Shown here in pieces: positions 23,536 through 33,360 of a stretch of 64,000 nt of DNA. The stretch comes from DATARR01 sp034666985 (GTDB taxonomy: Bacteria > Acidobacteriota > Thermoanaerobaculia > Multivoradales > UBA5704). The stretch is taken from NCBI GenBank assembly GCA_034666985.1, contig JAXDKS010000043.1:62001-126000 (forward strand), written 5' to 3'. Under the pieces are notes generated by a model, which saw nothing but the letters and a program-made list of their open reading frames with translations, made no database searches and had not been told where the DNA came from. Both the position numbers and the translations under genes were made by a program. The stretch's first letter is position 1. Each line of letters starts with the position of its first letter.

Positions 23536-24664
23536 GGCGTCTCGCCGGGAGCCGCCGTTTCCTCCTGCTGGCCGCCGCCGTGCTGGCGGTGCTGGTCGTG
23601 GCGATCGCCGTGCTGGCCGCGGGCGGCGGGGAGGCCCGGGGCAGCGCCCTCTCCCGCGGACCGGGCGGCTGGCTCGCCGCCCGCCGCTACCTGGAGGCGC
23701 GGAGGGCCCGCGTGCGCCTGCTCGACGAGCCGCTCGAACAGTTCGAGGGCCGCGGCGTGCTGGTCACGACCTTCCCCTGGCAGCACGGATTCACCGGTGG
23801 CGCCGACGAGCTGCTCGATGACTACCTGAGGCACGGCGGCGCCCTGGTCCTCGCCTACTCCGGGGACTTGGCGAGCCCCGTCGAGATCGTCGCCCTGGAG
23901 GGCCTGGGCCTCTCCCCGCGCGAGGTGCGGAAGGCGACGCTCAATCCTCTGCGCTGGCGGCGGTTCGCCCAGGAGGAGTGGGACCTCCACCCGGCGCCGG
24001 GCGTGACGGGGGCGGGGGAGCCGGTCCGCATCTGGGCCCCGCGCGGAGCGCCCAAGATGCCGCCCGAGGCCCAGCCGCTCTACCGGGGACCCCATGGGGA
24101 GATGGTGGTGGCGGCGCTACCGCGTTACCGCGGGACGATCTGGCTCGTGCCGGCCGACGCCTTCGCCAACGCCCGTCTGGGCAACCCTGGCAACGCCGCC
24201 CTGCTGGAGACCCTGCGCCAGCGGCTGGGGGACGACTGGACCTTCGACGAGTATCATCACGGGCTCGTCGGCCGCGTGCCGGTGGAGACCGAGGCCCTCG
24301 GCCGGACGCTGGACCTCCTCCTCCTCCATCTCGCCGTGCTGTACCTCGCGGCGCTGCTGGCGCTCGCGCGCCCCTTCGGCCCGGCGTGGAGCGAGACGCC
24401 GGGGGTCACCGGCTCGGCGGGCGCCTTCCTGCTCGGGCTGGGGGTCCTCCATCACCGCCTGGGGCACCACCGGCAGGCCGCGGAGCGGCTCCTCGCCCGC
24501 GCCCGTGAGCTCGACCGGAATCTCGTGCTGCCCCCCGACCTCGACTACCGGGCCAAGACCGCCGACGCCGGCGGGTTGGTGGCGCTGGCGCGTGAGGTGG
24601 CGCGCCGCCGCCGGGGCGGAGCCGCCGTCCCGGAACTTGAAACCGAAAGGAAGATCGACGCTCC

Positions 24665-24668
<4 letters not shown>
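23532..24668 (+). CDS. DUF4350-domain membrane protein
   Basis: 378 aa. An N-terminal membrane anchor (FLLLAAAVLAVLVVAIAVLA) leads into a GATase-like DUF4350 domain (ARRYLEARRARVRLLDEPLE; GVLVTTFPW; LDDYLRHGGALVLAYSG), with a second hydrophobic segment near residue 265 (LLLLHLAVLYLAALLALARP) and a cytoplasmic tail. It overlaps both neighbours by GTGA/ATGA junctions. Presumably a component of a MoxR-regulated envelope machine. Confidence 0.8.
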
Positions 24669-25657
<989 letters not shown>

Positions 25658-25683
25658 TCCCGCTGAAGTCGCTGAGGACGATC

Positions 25684-27006
25684 ATGCCCGCCGCTCGCAG
25701 CTTTCAGCTCCTGGGACTGATCACCCTGCTGCTGGTGGCCTCCTTCCTCGACCCGCGCCTGGGCTGGGTGGCGCTGGCCCTGGACCTCCTGGTGGCGGTC
25801 GCCGCGGTGGCGGACTGGCGCCGCGCCGCCGCGACCCCTCTGACGGCGGCCCGCCGCTGGCCGCCCCTGCTGGTGCAGGAAGCTCCCGGCGAGGTGGAGG
25901 TGAGTGTTGCCACGCCGGCGGCGCGCCCGGTGACGGTGCTGCTGCGCGAGGGGCTGCACCCCGGGGTGGCGCCTTCGCCCTTGCGCCGGCTCGTCGCCAT
26001 CGCGGGGCCGGGCGAGGTGCGCTGGACCTACACGCTCACCCCCCGCCGCCGGGGCGAGCATGCCACCGGGCCGCTGACCGCTCGCGTCCTGGGACCGTGG
26101 CGGCTCGCCTGGGCCCAGCGCGAGCTGCTGCCGGGCAAAAAAGTCCGCGTCTATCCCCAGGTGCGCTGGGAAGGGAAGGTCGGGCAGCTTCTGGCCCTGG
26201 CCCACCGCCGCCGCATGGGGCAGATCCCCCTGCGCCTGCATGGCGTCGGCACCGAGCCCTATGCCCTGCGCGAGTACCTGCCGGGCGATCCCCTGGCCAA
26301 GATTCACTGGAAGGCCACGGCCCGCCACGGTCGTCTGGTGTCCCGGGAGGATACCTGGGAGCGCAGTGCCCGTCTCGTCATCCTCCTCGACTGCGCCCGC
26401 GCCATGGCCTCCATGGACGGCCGGCGCAGCAAGCTCGACTACGCCGTGGCGGCCACCCTGGCCCTCACCCGGGTGGCCGCGGCCCGCGGCGACCAGGTGA
26501 CCATCCTGGCCTTCGCCGGCCGCGTGCTGCGCACCGTGCGGGTGCGCTCCGGCGGCCGCGGGGCGGGCCTCGCCTACGAGGCCCTCTATGATCTGGAAGC
26601 CCAGCTCACCGAGCCCGCCTACGACCTCGCGGCCGAGGCGGTCTTCGGCGTCGAGTCGCGCAGCGCCACGGCCGTGCTCCTGACCTCGGTGGTCGATCTC
26701 GCGGCGGCCGAGCTGCTGCGCGAGTCGCTGCTGCGCCTCGGGCGGCGCCACCGGGCGCTGCTGGTGAACCTTGAGGACCCCGAGTTGCGCGACCTGGCCG
26801 TTGCCGAGCCCGCCACTCCGGCGCAGGCCTTCGCCCAGGTGGCGAGCCTCGAGATCCAGCTCGCCAACCGCCGCCTGGCGCGCCACCTGCGCCGGGGCGG
26901 CGTGCAGGTGGTCAACAGCCCCGCCGACCGCCTGGCGCTGGAGACCCTCGAAGCGTACCTCGCGGTCTTCCGCGGCGCCGGCATGGCGGCGCCGGCCCGG
27001 ATGTAA
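25684..27006 (+). CDS. DUF58-domain protein (VWA-like)
   Basis: 440 aa. Two hydrophobic segments near the N-terminus are followed by a beta-rich region and the DUF58 core (EPYALREYLPGDPLAKIHWK, then TWERSARLVILLDCARAM), the latter a VWA-like strand with a degenerate MIDAS (D-C-A rather than D-x-S). It is the standard partner of MoxR and follows it by 26 bp. It closes the operon; a long hairpin follows the stop. Confidence 0.92.
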   Translation: MPAARSFQLLGLITLLLVASFLDPRLGWVALALDLLVAVAAVADWRRAAATPLTAARRWPPLLVQEAPGEVEVSVATPAARPVTVLLREGLHPGVAPSPLRRLVAIAGPGEVRWTYTLTPRRRGEHATGPLTARVLGPWRLAWAQRELLPGKKVRVYPQVRWEGKVGQLLALAHRRRMGQIPLRLHGVGTEPYALREYLPGDPLAKIHWKATARHGRLVSREDTWERSARLVILLDCARAMASMDGRRSKLDYAVAATLALTRVAAARGDQVTILAFAGRVLRTVRVRSGGRGAGLAYEALYDLEAQLTEPAYDLAAEAVFGVESRSATAVLLTSVVDLAAAELLRESLLRLGRRHRALLVNLEDPELRDLAVAEPATPAQAFAQVASLEIQLANRRLARHLRRGGVQVVNSPADRLALETLEAYLAVFRGAGMAAPARM

Positions 27007-27023
27007 CAAACCTCTCCGTCACG

Positions 27024-27063
27024 GCGCCCAAGATGCCGACAGGATCCGGCATGCTTTGGGCGC
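27024..27063 (+). terminator. long imperfect hairpin after the DUF58 operon
   Basis: GCGCCCAAGATGCCG pairs with CGGCATGCTTTGGGCGC across an 8-nt loop, giving a long stem with two small bulges. There is no U-tract, so it may be a terminator aided by Rho or simply a structured spacer. Confidence 0.45.
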
Positions 27064-27130
27064 ATCCGGGGTAATATCGAAGAAGTGCTATGAGCTTTCC
27101 TGATTTTTCCGTAACGAAGGAGGTACTCTG

Positions 27131-28234
27131 ATGAAGAGAGCAGATCGCGGTGCGTGGCGGGGTGAGCGGCTCCTTGGAACGCTGCTGGCTGCGTTGGCGC
27201 TGGCCGTGTTTCTCGTCCCGGCCGCCGGTGCGCAGCCATTCGAGGCTTGGCTGACGATGACCGGGGCGAACGGCTATGTCCGGGTTCCTGGACCCGCGCT
27301 GGCCCTCAGCCCTACGGGAGCCTTCACCGTCGAGGCCTGGGTCGCCATCACGAACAGCACGTCAGCGCAGGACTGCCGGAGCATCGCCGGCAAGAACTAC
27401 CTGCAGGCCTGGTGGATCGGCCAGTGCACGGTCGGCGGTCAGCCCGTGCTGCGGTCGTACCTGAAGGGGGGCGGCTCCGGCAAGGATGGCGGCGTCATTC
27501 CTCGGGGCGTGTGGACGCACGTGGCCGTGACCTTCGATGGTGCGACCCGCCGGCACTACATCAACGGCGAGCTCGCCGCGTCGTTCGCGGACGCGGGGCC
27601 ACTGCCGGCCAGCAACACTGACATGCGGATCGGCAGCGACGTCTCTTGGGAGCACACCCCCACCGGCTCCATCGACGAGGTGCGCGTCTGGAACGTGGCG
27701 CGGTCGGTGGCCCAGATCCGCAGCACGATCAACGTCCGCATCACCAGTCCCCAGCCCGGTCTGGTGGGGCTCTGGTCGTTGGACGGCAGTCCGAGCGACA
27801 GCGTGGGTGGCCATGGCGGTGTCCTGTTCGGCACCGGGATCGGCTTCCTGAGCTTCGCGGCGGGCCCGCCGAGTTGCGGCGCCAGCACGGTCAGTGCCCT
27901 TTGCCTCCAGGGGCGCTTCCAGATCACTACGAAATGGCGCACCAATCCGACGCCCGGCACACCCACCGATGGCGACGGGCACGTCGTCGTCGCCGGCGCC
28001 AACTCGGGCATCTTCTGGTTCTTCAACTCCGACAACTGGGAGGTGATGGTCAAGGCGATCAACGCTTGCGGCCTCAACAGCCGCTACTGGATCTACTCCG
28101 CGGCGACCACCGATCAGTTCTACCGGATGGAAGTCTTCGACTTCAAGGGACTGAAGAGCAAGATCTACTTCAACTATCCGGGTGCGCCGGCGCCCGCGCT
28201 CACCGACAGCGACGCCTTCGCGACCTGCCCGTAG
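27131..28234 (+). CDS. secreted LamG/concanavalin-like protein with C-terminal beta-rich module
   Basis: 367 aa. Signal peptide (LALAVFLVPAAGAQP), then a LamG-type lectin-like domain at about residues 40-240 (SPTGAFTVEAWVAITNS, THVAVTFDGATRRHYINGE, GSIDEVRVWNVARS). The C-terminal ~110 residues (SALCLQGRFQITTKWRTN, then GIFWFFNSDNWEVMVKAINA) are a diverged copy of the N-terminal module of the ThuA-like protein at 4828. An unusually strong AAGGAGG lies 8 nt upstream, so high expression is expected. Probably binds carbohydrate at the surface. Confidence 0.82.
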   Translation: MKRADRGAWRGERLLGTLLAALALAVFLVPAAGAQPFEAWLTMTGANGYVRVPGPALALSPTGAFTVEAWVAITNSTSAQDCRSIAGKNYLQAWWIGQCTVGGQPVLRSYLKGGGSGKDGGVIPRGVWTHVAVTFDGATRRHYINGELAASFADAGPLPASNTDMRIGSDVSWEHTPTGSIDEVRVWNVARSVAQIRSTINVRITSPQPGLVGLWSLDGSPSDSVGGHGGVLFGTGIGFLSFAAGPPSCGASTVSALCLQGRFQITTKWRTNPTPGTPTDGDGHVVVAGANSGIFWFFNSDNWEVMVKAINACGLNSRYWIYSAATTDQFYRMEVFDFKGLKSKIYFNYPGAPAPALTDSDAFATCP

Positions 28235-28262
28235 ACGGACGAGCGGCAGGTGTGTGGGGTTG

Positions 28263-28300
28263 AGGGGACCCGCGGGATCGGGTCCCCTTTGCGTTTTCTT
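28263..28300 (+). terminator. Rho-independent terminator
   Basis: AGGGGACCCG pairs perfectly with CGGGTCCCCT around a 6-nt loop, followed by TTTGCGTTTTCTTT. This is the clearest intrinsic terminator in the window, 28 nt after the LamG gene. Confidence 0.8.
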
Positions 28301-28351
28301 TGAAGGGACGACTCGGCTCGGGCTGCCGGGTGCGCTAACCTACCTGCCGTA

Positions 28352-29251
28352 ATGCAACCGGGCGGAGCCGAGGTGATTCGAGAGCGGGCGGAGCGGGGGG
28401 CACGGGCCGCCCAGGTAGGGCTGCTGGTCAACGCCGGCCTGGCCCTGACCAAGTTCCTGGCCGGCGTGCTGGGCAACTCCTACGCCCTGATCGCCGACGC
28501 GGTGGAGTCGCTGGCCGACATCTTCTCCTCCCTCATCGTCTGGAGCGGCTTGCGGATCTCGGCCCGCTCGGCGGACGAGCAGTACCCCTTCGGCTACGGC
28601 AAGGCCGAGGCCCTGGCCGCGGTGATCGTCGGCTTCATGCTGGTCGGGGCGGCGGTCGGCATCTCCATCGAGGCGGTGCGGGAGATCCTCATCCCCCATC
28701 ACTCCCCGGCGCCGTTCACCCTGGCGGTCCTGTTCGCCGTCATCATCGTCAAAGAGGTCCTCTTCCGCCGCGTCCTCAAGGTGGGCGCGGAGGTGGAGAG
28801 CACGGCCGTCAAGGGGGATGCCTGGCACCACCGCAGCGACGCCCTGACCTCGGCGGCGGCGGCCATCGGCATCGGCGTCTCCCTGATCGGCGGCCCGGGC
28901 TGGGCGGCGGCGGACGACTGGGCGGCCCTGGCGGCGGCCCTGGTGATCTGCTTCAATGGCATCCGCATCCTCCGGCCCGCCTTCGGTGACCTCATGGACC
29001 GCAGCCCCGAGAGCGCGGTGGTGGAGCGCATCGCCGCCGCCGCCAGCTCCGTCCCCGGCGTTGCGGCCACGGAGAAGCTCAAGGTCCGGCGGGCCGGCAT
29101 GGGCCTGTTCGTGGACATCCACGTCCAGGCCGATCCCGACATGTCGCTCCACGAGGCCCACGTCCTGAGCGGCAAGGTGAAGAGCGCGATCCAGGCCGCG
29201 GTGCCCACGGTCCTCGGCGTGCTGGTCCACATGGAGCCCTTCGAGGGATGA
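28352..29251 (+). CDS. cation diffusion facilitator (CDF) transporter
   Basis: 299 aa. Six membrane segments and metal-site motifs are visible: ALIADAVESLADIFSSLIVW (TM2 D-x3-D), YPFGYGKAEALAAVIVG, and HHRSDALTSAAAAIGIG (TM5 H/D site). The C-terminal cytoplasmic domain carries GLFVDIHVQADPDMSLHEAH. CDF proteins export divalent metals such as Zn2+, Fe2+ or Mn2+ by proton antiport; specificity cannot be read here. Its stop overlaps the ATG of the next gene. Confidence 0.93.
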   Translation: MQPGGAEVIRERAERGARAAQVGLLVNAGLALTKFLAGVLGNSYALIADAVESLADIFSSLIVWSGLRISARSADEQYPFGYGKAEALAAVIVGFMLVGAAVGISIEAVREILIPHHSPAPFTLAVLFAVIIVKEVLFRRVLKVGAEVESTAVKGDAWHHRSDALTSAAAAIGIGVSLIGGPGWAAADDWAALAAALVICFNGIRILRPAFGDLMDRSPESAVVERIAAAASSVPGVAATEKLKVRRAGMGLFVDIHVQADPDMSLHEAHVLSGKVKSAIQAAVPTVLGVLVHMEPFEG

Positions 29252-30693
29252 CCGCGCGCGTCCGGTGGCTGCCGTTCTGGGTGGCGGTCGCCGCGGCCCT
29301 GGCGTTGCGCCTGTTTCTCCTCGGGGACCGGCCCTTCCATCATGACGAAGGGGTGAACGCCTGGTTCCTGAGCAGCCTGCTCGACGGACGCCAGTTCAGC
29401 TACGACCCCGAGAAGTTCCATGGTCCCTTCCTGGTCTTTTTCGAGGTCCCCTTCGCCGCACTGCTCGGGCAGGGAGTCTTCGCTCTGCGGCTGCCCGTCG
29501 CCCTGCTCTCGGCGGCGATGGTGCCGCTGCTCCTCCCCCTGCGGCGCCGGCTCGGCGTGGCGGGGGTGACGGCGGCGGCCTGGCTCCTCGCCCTCTCCCC
29601 CTCTTTCGTCTCCTACGGCCGGGACCTGATCCACGAGACCGGTCTCGCCTTCTTCACCCTGGCGCTGGTGGTGGCGGGCGCGCGCTACCTGGAGACCCGG
29701 CGCCAGAAGCACCTCGTGCTGGCAGCCTTGAGCCTGGCTCTGATGGCCACCGTCAAGGAGACCTACATCCTGACGTTGGCCGTGCTGGCGATCGCCACCG
29801 TCCTGGCCCGCACCTGGGCATATGGCAAGCCGCGGCTGGGCGCGCTGTGGAAGCGGCCGCCGTGGGAGGCGGTGGCCTGGGCGGCGGTGGCGTTCGCCGC
29901 TCCCTACGTCCTTCTCTTCACCTCCTTCTTCACCAATCCCCAGGGATTGGTGGACTCCGTCCGCACGTTCCTGCTCTGGGCCGGCAAGGGGATCGAGGGG
30001 GCGGAGCACGCCAAGCCCTGGCATTACTTCCCCCATCTCCTCCTCGCCTTCGAGACCCTGACCGTGGCCTGCGCCGTCGCGGGAGGATGGCTGGCTCTGC
30101 GCCGGCGGGACGCCTTCGGCACCTTCTGCGCCCTCTGGGCCGCGGGGGAGCTGGCGGCCTACTCCCTCCTGCGCTACAAGACTCCCTGGCTGGACCTCAA
30201 CATCGTGCTGCCGGCGGCGCTGGCGGGAGGCGTGCTCTTCCGGGAGGCCTTCAGCCGGCCGTGGCCGCGGGCGGCTCGGGCGGCCCTCGTCGCCCTCTTC
30301 GCGCTGGGCCTCGGCTGGGAAGCCTGGCGCTCCATCCAGGTCTCCTTCCTACGCTACGACGACGACTCCCTGGCCCTTGTCTACGTCCCCACCCATCGGG
30401 ACGTGAAGGACCTCCTCGTCCAGGTGCGGAGCGCCCTGGCGCAGGCGCCGCCAGGAGACGATCCGCCCCTCCGCATCTACGGCCACCACGGCTGGCCCCT
30501 CCCCTGGTACTTCCTGGACGTGAAGGGGATGGAATACCGGCAGGACGTCCCCGCGAGCGCGGACGCGGACGTGGTCATCGTCGAGCAGGCCATGGAGGAC
30601 CAGGTGCTCGGCGCCCTGAAGGGGCGGTACCAGCGGCGGGAGTACCTGCTCCGGCCCCGGCAGACGGTGGCGGTGATGGTGCGGGAAAAGTAG
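29248..30693 (+). CDS. GT39-like membrane glycosyltransferase (TIGR03663-type)
   Basis: 481 aa with about ten hydrophobic segments and the first-loop acidic motif FHHDEGVNAWFLSSLL, as in polyprenyl-phosphate-dependent glycosyltransferases of the GT39/ArnT fold (TIGR03663 family). It includes GRDLIHETGLAFFTLAL and a soluble C-terminal domain (YGHHGWPLPWYFLDVKG). It probably adds sugar to a lipid-linked or protein acceptor at the outer face of the inner membrane. ATGA overlap with the CDF gene suggests coupling, though the functions look unrelated. Confidence 0.8.
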   Translation: MTARVRWLPFWVAVAAALALRLFLLGDRPFHHDEGVNAWFLSSLLDGRQFSYDPEKFHGPFLVFFEVPFAALLGQGVFALRLPVALLSAAMVPLLLPLRRRLGVAGVTAAAWLLALSPSFVSYGRDLIHETGLAFFTLALVVAGARYLETRRQKHLVLAALSLALMATVKETYILTLAVLAIATVLARTWAYGKPRLGALWKRPPWEAVAWAAVAFAAPYVLLFTSFFTNPQGLVDSVRTFLLWAGKGIEGAEHAKPWHYFPHLLLAFETLTVACAVAGGWLALRRRDAFGTFCALWAAGELAAYSLLRYKTPWLDLNIVLPAALAGGVLFREAFSRPWPRAARAALVALFALGLGWEAWRSIQVSFLRYDDDSLALVYVPTHRDVKDLLVQVRSALAQAPPGDDPPLRIYGHHGWPLPWYFLDVKGMEYRQDVPASADADVVIVEQAMEDQVLGALKGRYQRREYLLRPRQTVAVMVREK

Positions 30694-30733
30694 CTTTTCC
30701 GTGCTTCCCGACCTCCTACTTCGCATCTGTGCG

Positions 30734-31081
30734 ACGTGCCCCGTGGTTCCTGCGACGTGCCCCGTGGTGCATACGACGCGCCCTGTGGTTCGTGAGACGT
30801 GCACCCTGGTGCATGCGACGTGTCCTGTGGGGTATGCGACATTCACGGGGTTCGTGAGACATGCACCGTAGTTCATGCGACGTGCCCCGTGGTTCGTGGG
30901 ACGTGCACCGTGGTTCGAGGGACATGCACCGTGGTTCGTGCAACGTGCACCGTAGTTCGTGGGCCATGCACTGTGGTTCATGCGACGTGCACCGTGGTTC
31001 GCGAGACATGCACCGTGCTTCGTGCGACGTGCACCATGGTGCATGCGACGTGCCCCGCGGTGCATGCAACGCGCCCCATGG
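30734..31081. repeat. 21-bp tandem repeat array (about 16.5 units)
   Basis: Direct repeats of 21 bp around a core GACGTGCACCGTGG followed by TTCGTGC run head to tail for about 350 bp; one unit is 20 bp. Units differ at 2-6 positions. Because 21 is a multiple of 3, long open frames occur on both strands, but none has a start with a ribosome-binding site or family similarity, so I regard the array as non-coding. Confidence 0.85.
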
Positions 31082-31176
31082 GGCGTCTCTTGTCGTATTT
31101 CCGCCTTGAACGCCGCTCCTGTCACCGCTAGAGTTTCCAGGCTCAACTCGAACGCCGGCCCGCAGGAGATCCTTCT

Positions 31177-31308
31177 GTGCCCAGAACTCCTCTGTTCCGT
31201 CTCTTGCGCCGCTCGCTGCGCCTGGCGCGCCATTCCGTCGAAACCGGCCAGCCCGCCGGCCTCGCCCTCGCCGGCTGCCGTCCCCTGGCTCCGCCGTCCG
31301 CAGCCTAG
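31177..31308 (+). pseudogene. possible N-terminal stump of an exported oxidoreductase
   Basis: A 43-codon frame starts at GTG 31177 behind CAGGAG and begins VPRTPLFRLLRRSLRLA, reminiscent of the leader region of Tat-exported flavin amine oxidases. It stops abruptly (APPSAA) with no catalytic sequence downstream. This is a suggestion from pattern only; it may also be a short orphan ORF. Nothing else is seen between 31082 and 31378. Confidence 0.25.
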
Positions 31309-31378
31309 TGAAGCAGAACGCCACGCCTTTTGTTGAGAGGAAGCTGGCGATCCGTCGTATCAACCAACGAGGCGGCCG

Positions 31379-32491
31379 TCACACCGCCGCAGCGACCGCC
31401 TCCCGCGCCGGGTAGTCGATGTAGCCCCTCTCACCGCCGGTGTAGAACGTAGTGGAGTCGGGAACGTTGAGCGGCGCTCCCTCGGCGAAGCGCTCGGGGA
31501 GGTCCGGATTGGCCAGGAAGAGCTGGCCGAAGGAGACGAGGTCCGCCTGGCCCGAGGCGATGGCCGCGTCGGCGGCGGCGAGGTCGAAGCCGCCGTTGAG
31601 GATGAAAGCGCCGTGGAAGCGCTCCCGCATCGCCTTCGCCACGGCGGGCGCGCCCGGCACGGCGAAGCGGCCGCTGAAGGGCTCGACCACGTGCAGGTAG
31701 GCGAGGCCGAAGCGGTCCAGCGCCTGGGCGGCATGGCCGAAGGTCGCCACCGGATCGGAGTCCGACATGCTGTTGAAGGTGCCGGTGGGGGAGAAGCGCA
31801 CCCCGACCCGGTCCGCGCCCCACACGCCCGCCACCGCCTCCACCACCTCGACGAGGAAGCGGACCCGGTTCTCCATCGGACCGCCGTAGGCGTCCGTGCG
31901 GTGGTTGGTGCCGTCGCGCAGGAACTGGTCGACTAGGTAGCCGTTGGCGCCATGGATCTCCACGCCGTCGAAGCCGGCCTCCAGGGCTTGGCGGGCGCCG
32001 TGGGCGAACTGCTCAACGACGCCCGGGATCTCCGCGAGCTCCAACGCCCGCGGCGCCACGAACGGCTGCGGACCGCTGTAGGTGTAGACCATCCCCTCGG
32101 CGGCGATGGCGGACGGCGCCACTGGCAGCGCGCCCTCCGGCTGCAGCGACGGATGGGAGATCCGCCCCACGTGCCAGAGCTGGAGGAAGATCCGCCCTCC
32201 CCGCTCGTGCACGGCCGCGGTCACCTTCTGCCACCCCGCCACCTGGGCCTCCGAATGAATGCCCGGCGTGTTCGGATAGCCCACGCCCTGCGGCGAGACC
32301 TGAGAGCCCTCGGTGATGATCAGCCCCGCCGAGGCCCGCTGGGCATAGTAGGTGGCTGCTATCGGCGTCGGCGCCAGTCCCTCGCCGGCGCGGTTGCGGG
32401 TCATCGGCGCCATCACCGCCCGATTGCGCAGGGTGTAGGAGCCGAGTTGGAAAGGGGTCAACAGCGCATGCTGCTCGGATAGCTCGCTCAT
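31379..32491 (-). CDS. old yellow enzyme-type alkene reductase
   Basis: 370 aa FMN-dependent oxidoreductase of the NemA/OYE family, which reduces activated C=C bonds and nitro compounds using NAD(P)H. Visible are the N-terminal LLTPFQLGSYTLRNRAVMAP, the barrel motif GVEIHGANGYLVDQFLRDGT, NHRTDAYGG and a C-terminal FMN-phosphate site (NGGFDLAAADAAI). GGAGGAG precedes ATG 32491. It lies 80 bp downstream of a marR gene on the same strand; such regulators commonly control OYE genes in response to electrophiles. Confidence 0.93.
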   Translation of the reverse strand: MSELSEQHALLTPFQLGSYTLRNRAVMAPMTRNRAGEGLAPTPIAATYYAQRASAGLIITEGSQVSPQGVGYPNTPGIHSEAQVAGWQKVTAAVHERGGRIFLQLWHVGRISHPSLQPEGALPVAPSAIAAEGMVYTYSGPQPFVAPRALELAEIPGVVEQFAHGARQALEAGFDGVEIHGANGYLVDQFLRDGTNHRTDAYGGPMENRVRFLVEVVEAVAGVWGADRVGVRFSPTGTFNSMSDSDPVATFGHAAQALDRFGLAYLHVVEPFSGRFAVPGAPAVAKAMRERFHGAFILNGGFDLAAADAAIASGQADLVSFGQLFLANPDLPERFAEGAPLNVPDSTTFYTGGERGYIDYPAREAVAAAV

Positions 32492-32571
32492 CGTTCTCCT
32501 CCGGTCGTTCATGATCAGAAAGGTTTGCCTGTCAAAAGTGCATCGATGAACCATTGGTGCCAAAAAAGATC

Positions 32572-33009
32572 TCAGGAGCGCTCTCCCAGCCGTGCGAGGA
32601 CGCGGGTCAGAGTGGCGCGCTCCTCCTCGTCCAGAATGGCGAAGACCTCGCGCCCGGCGTCCTCCAGGATGTGGACGGCCTCTGCGTGGCGCTCGCGGCC
32701 AGCGGGTGTCAGGGCCGCGCGGACCGAGCGGCGGTCGCTGGGATCGTTGACCCGCTCCACCAGGTGGTCCGCCTCCAGGCGATCCACGAGCTGGGTCATG
32801 TTCGACCGCACGCAGGAGGAGCGCTCGGCCAGGCACCCCAGGGCCAGGGGCTCGCCGGCCTCCACCAGCTTGGCGAGCACACCGAACTTGGCCACCGACA
32901 GGCCGATCCGGTCCAGGGCGCTCTCCAGGCGCGCCTCCACCTCGTGGGCCGCCCCCAGCATCCGGAAGGCCAGAGAGGTAGGGCAGACGGTTGCGGGAAA
33001 TTCGTTCAC
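32572..33009 (-). CDS. MarR-family transcriptional regulator
   Basis: 145 aa winged-helix protein: ARLESALDRIGLSVAKFGVL, the recognition region AERSSCVRSNMTQLVDRLEA, the wing VNDPSDRRSVRAALTPAGRE. Likely represses its own operon with the ene-reductase until a phenolic or electrophilic ligand binds. GTG 33009 is 6 nt from a TATCAT box and inside the palindrome TTCACAGGTGAA, a likely operator; ATG 33039 would start upstream of that promoter and is rejected. Confidence 0.88.
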   Translation of the reverse strand: MNEFPATVCPTSLAFRMLGAAHEVEARLESALDRIGLSVAKFGVLAKLVEAGEPLALGCLAERSSCVRSNMTQLVDRLEADHLVERVNDPSDRRSVRAALTPAGRERHAEAVHILEDAGREVFAILDEEERATLTRVLARLGERS

Positions 33010-33044
33010 AGGTGAATGATACAGGGATGATGGAAGCAAAGCAA
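33005..33044 (-). promoter_or_regulatory. leaderless marR promoter with overlapping operator palindrome
   Basis: Minus strand: TTGCTT (33044-33039), 17 bp, TATCAT (33021-33016), 6 nt, GTG 33009. The perfect inverted repeat TTCAC-AG-GTGAA (33005-33016) spans the -10 edge, start site and start codon, as expected for autorepression. Confidence 0.6.
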
Positions 33045-33065
33045 GGGAGGAGTAGAATCGGCGGC

Positions 33066-33287
33066 GTGAACGCGGCTCGCCGTACTCTCGGCCGCTGGCT
33101 CCTGGCGGCTTTCCTGGAGCGTGGATGCGATCCCGCTACGGCTCGTGTGCCCCGCCGGGTCTTCAGCATCCGGCCGCTCACCCGGCGGGAGATGGCCGAG
33201 CTCAACCCGCTGGCCGATTCGCTGGTGCCGGTGTCGAACCTCCTGCCCCTGCCGCTCCTGCGCCGCCGGTACGCGGGCGCTCCTTGA
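33066..33287 (+). CDS. hypothetical protein, 73 aa (possibly a remnant)
   Basis: GTG 33066 opens a 73-codon frame with GGGAGGAG about 13 nt upstream, somewhat far. The product is Arg/Leu-rich (VFSIRPLTRREMAELNPLAD, then LVPVSNLLPLPLLRRRYAG); its C-terminus looks like the tail of a longer enzyme. No family recognised. Its stop codon overlaps the -35 box of the next operon. A coding role is uncertain. Confidence 0.3.
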   Translation: MNAARRTLGRWLLAAFLERGCDPATARVPRRVFSIRPLTRREMAELNPLADSLVPVSNLLPLPLLRRRYAGAP

Positions 33288-33312
33288 CACCCCCCGGCCC
33301 CGGCCATAGGCT
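33284..33312 (+). promoter_or_regulatory. sigma-70-type promoter of the PspA-AAA module
   Basis: TTGACA (33284-33289), 17-bp C-rich spacer, TAGGCT (33307-33312). The gene at 33361 follows with a short leader and GAGGA. Confidence 0.6.
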
Positions 33313-33360
33313 TCGAATCTCGGTTTTCGACCCGCGATGCACCGGAAGTGAGGAAACGCC

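Noticed and set aside
30734..31081. Possible CRISPR array
   Set aside because: Units are directly adjacent with no unique spacers and vary by point mutation, so this is a tandem minisatellite. No cas genes are nearby.
30799..31131. Cys/Val/Thr heptad-repeat protein encoded by the 21-bp array
   Set aside because: Frames are open on both strands as a by-product of the 21-bp period. No ribosome-binding site, and the repeat does not resemble known repeat proteins.
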